From: Micractinium sp. NFX-FRZ
Lineage: Eukaryota > Chlorophyta > Trebouxiophyceae > Chlorellales > Chlorellaceae
NCBI GenBank assembly: GCA_029339195.1
Contig: JAPTJF010000274.1
Span: forward strand, 20,025 to 84,024
Direction of reading: 5' to 3'
Length of the DNA: 64,000 nt
Each line of letters starts with the position of its first letter. Position 1 is the first letter of the stretch. Position numbers and translations under genes: made by a program. Under the pieces are notes generated by a model. The model made no database searches, was not told the DNA's origin, and saw only the letters and a program-made list of their open reading frames with translations. This document shows, piece after piece, positions 61,695 to 64,000 of this stretch.

Positions 61695-62757
61695 CTTTGC
61701 GACCTCAGGCGCGCGATTGCAAGTTTCAACAAGCAGAAGGTGTGGGTTCGCAAGAGTCAGGGTGCCTGGCGGGGCCAATGAAGCACTCTGCCGCCACATG
61801 CCGCCGCACGCCGCACGGGATGCCCTGGCCAGTCTTTGCCAGCGAATGCCCCCACATTACATATGTACATGGTATGGTGGCCGCGCATCTTACCCCTTCT
61901 TCAAGTCATGAAATGCACGCATATAGGGATTCATAACTAATTCAAATACAAAAGTGTAGGGTTCGGCACAGTTCACAACCTGACATAGTTGCCCTGGTGA
62001 GACGCTCCTGATGTCAACATCATGCACAGGCACAGGCGCTGCAACATGCTTGGAGCGAATGTTGCCCCCCTCGAAACGCCAACGTGCTTAAGCAGGGGCT
62101 GATCGTAAAGCGTGGATGCAGGCTTAGCAGGCGTACACGGAATGCCCCTGCCGTGCAGCCCAACGGCGTCCCCAATGCCTGGCAACAAGTGCCTTGTGTG
62201 CCATGCTTCTGCCGAGCTTCTGCTCCTGAGAGTCCCAGTTTTGCCTCCATAGCTGCCCAAAACCTGCTTCTTCTGCGCAACCAAGCTGCTACCCAGAAGA
62301 GGCCAGGGTGCCCTCTGCTGACGTTTCTACTGCTGCTGCTGCCTGTGCGCACAGGAAGTTACGGCCACCACTTGCATCCGAGCCTGCAGTGCCCACCTCT
62401 CATGTGCCCGCTGCCTGCTGCTGTGCTGTGACACAGAGGAGGTGAGCAAGTGCCACTGATGCAGGCCGCGACCTGCGCTCCCTGCTGTGCCTCCTCCCGC
62501 AGCTCTGCCCTCCTTGCTCCCAGCTGCTCATTTGGAGTTGCACACTCGCGACACAGACCTCCCCAAATAGTGAGGGAGGGAGGGCAGGGCAGGGCACACA
62601 TACCACAGCAGGCAGCGACATTGGCACTTAGCAGTGCTGAACCATTGTAAGCGGAACCAAGGACGGCTAAATGAGGGAGCGGAGGATGAGAGGAGCAGCC
62701 GAGCGCCGCGCTGGCAGTCCGGCCGGCCAGGCACCGGTCACACACCGCCGCCGCCAC
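61695..62757. promoter_or_regulatory. Lipocalin promoter and GH31 3' flank
   Basis: AT-richer patch at 61850-61985. A minus-strand TGTAA at 61857-61861 is a possible poly(A) signal for the GH31 gene, though far (900 bases) from its stop. No further gene is seen. Confidence 0.4.
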
Positions 62758-63825
62758 TCACTGCTGACTGCCGCCGGCGCCAGGCGTGCGGCTGAACTGT
62801 ATGCTCCAGTCTCCCTGCACCGGCAGCCGCGCGCGCCGCACAACAAGCGCCACATCGGGTAGCCCGGGCTTGAGGTAGAGGGGCCCGGGCGCCGCCTGCA
62901 GGGGCTGCCCGTCGGCGCCTGCTGCCTGCCAGCTGGCAGGGCCGTCCGGCAGGCCCAGCACAACCACGCGGTCAATCACAACCTGTGGGGGTCAGGGGGG
63001 TGGTGGTGGTGGGTAACAACCAGTGGTTATGAGAATAAGCACCCGCAAGCGGGGGGGGGGAGAGGTCACCCTGCACGTGGGGCTCCTCCTCTCCCGCAGC
63101 TCCCCCTCCACACAGGTAAAGCTGCACTGTGTCGCGTCCAGCGGCAGCACAGCGCAGCACACAGGGCAGCAGCAGCAAAGCGCAGCCCAGCACAGCGCGC
63201 CGCGGCGCAGCGCACCTGTGGGTCGTAGTCGGCTGCGGGAGGTGTGGGCAGCTGCATGGCGGCGTGGTCGGCGGCGCTCGAGGTGAGGCGGCCGTCGGCG
63301 GTGAAGTGGAAGGAGCGGTAGGCGTAGGCGCCGCGCTGCGGGGGCAGGGGAGGTGGTGGGGCAGGCAAAGGACATTGAGTGGTCCAATGAATATGTAGGG
63401 TAAGGCAGGGGGAGCGGGCGCAGCGAGAGCGGTAGGCGTAGGCGCCGCGCTGCAGGAATCGGCAGCGGCGGGGCGGATGTAAGAGGTGGGGACGGCAGGG
63501 TGGGGTGCGGCAGGCGACAGTGGGCGCGTGGGCAGCTGTTGGGAGGGGAGCGGCCGATGCGGGTGGAGCAGGGCAGCAGGCCGCCCGCTGACAGCACAGA
63601 GCCCACCACCCCTCCCACCCCCATCAGCACCCGCAATTCCCTGGCAGCCTGCCCCACCTGGAAGGGCAGCAGCCCCCGCTGACACCACAGAGCGCCCATA
63701 CCCCCCAACCCCACCAGCCCGCCCACCTGGAAGGCGTAGCTGCGCCCGTCGTCGACATACAGCTCCCCGGAGGCCTGCCCCGCCTTGTCCAGGGCGATGA
63801 CCAGGGTGATGGGGTCGCCAGACAT
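62758..63825 (-). CDS. GH31 alpha-glucosidase (glucosidase II alpha-type), C-terminal exons
   Basis: Three exons, 63825-63727, 63335-63216 and 62982-62758 (TGA), give the last 147 residues in phase; the catalytic part lies beyond the window. The segment DPITLVIALDKAGQASGELY then VDDGRSYAFQ, followed by RGAYAYRSFHFTADGRLTSS and VIDRVVVLGLP, is the C-terminal beta-sandwich of GH31 enzymes related to ER glucosidase II alpha (GANAB), which trims glucose from N-glycans during calnexin-cycle quality control. No C-terminal KDEL-like signal is present (end GAGGSQQ). In glucosidase II, retention depends on the beta subunit, so this fits. Introns repeat exon edges (63427-63458 copies the 63317-63345 acceptor edge; 63654 copies the FQ|GTGGG donor edge). 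Other GH31 classes cannot be excluded without the catalytic domain. Confidence 0.88.
63125..63215 (-). repeat. Donor-proximal pentamer-like array in GH31 intron
   Basis: From the donor at 63215 the sense strand runs GTGCGCTGCGCCGCGGCGCG then CTGTGCTGGGCTGCGC and so on for about 80 bases, as in other introns of the window. Confidence 0.65.
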
Positions 63826-63966
63826 CTGTGTGGGGGGGTGGGGGGTGGGGGGAGGAAAGCGTGGGTGCAGAAAGAGGAGCGGCAGTCAGCGATCTGTCTC
63901 TCCGGTGATCACAGGTGGCCGGGGCAGCGGGAAACCTGGCGGATGGGGCGAGGGTGGCACATTGAG

Positions 63967-63967
<1 letters not shown>

Positions 63968-64000
<33 letters not shown>
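63968..64000. repeat. Poly(G) run at the window end
   Basis: At least 32 consecutive G bases run into the window edge. It lies in the expected intron of the GH31 gene. It may be a true G-tract or an assembly/sequencing artefact. Confidence 0.7.

Overview
This is a GC-rich, intron-dense stretch of nuclear DNA from a green alga, most likely a trebouxiophyte of the Chlorella/Micractinium type. The gene content points there: plant-type SBP-box transcription factors, a chloroplast (thylakoid-lumen) lipocalin, a plant-type LSD1/FLD demethylase without a tower insert, and about 100 short GT-AG introns. UGUAA motifs, the green-algal poly(A) signal, lie downstream of several stop codons. The gene models were built by hand from splice-phase matching. 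Almost every junction closes in frame, which is the main evidence for the exon lists. No transcript evidence was available.

Layout. 94-1604 (+): C-terminal part of an MRS2/CorA-type magnesium channel, 5' end outside the window. 3088-5149 (+): unrecognised basic coiled-coil protein. 5791-8028 (-): F-box/leucine-rich protein. 8896-11394 (+): Derlin, an ER-associated degradation membrane protein. 12050-19201 (-): second, much larger F-box/leucine-rich protein with about 17 exons. 19662-24047 (-): DCAF13/Sof1 WD40 protein of the small-subunit processome. 25429-32071 (+): SWIRM and amine-oxidase histone demethylase of the LSD1 family. 32880-43795 (+): three SBP-box transcription factor genes in tandem; the second and third are recent duplicates that share about 1 kb of 3' flank. 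45315-47338 (-): type II membrane sulfotransferase. 47685-57089 (-): UvrD/Rep/PcrA-like SF1 helicase with an organellar-type presequence. 58296-61694 (-): chloroplastic lipocalin. 62758-63825 (-): C-terminal exons of a GH31 alpha-glucosidase (glucosidase II alpha type), 5' part beyond the window. The window ends in a run of G.

The genes are ordinary eukaryotic housekeeping and regulatory genes, not an operon-like system. Loose themes are ER quality control (Derlin, glucosidase II) and ubiquitin ligase substrate receptors (two F-box proteins; DCAF13 in its CUL4 role).

The most unusual signal is architectural. Many introns carry degenerate tandem copies ('echoes') of the adjacent exon edge, including the splice site. 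They are seen in Derlin, F-box/LRR 2, DCAF13, LSD1, the helicase, the lipocalin and GH31. In addition, several introns begin with sense-oriented GTGCT/GCGCT pentamer arrays, and at least four introns use GC instead of GT donors. Together these suggest that introns here arise or grow by local duplication across AG|GT sites. A second notable point is that the first SBP gene has lost one predicted zinc-binding histidine and uses two GC donors where its paralogues use GT.
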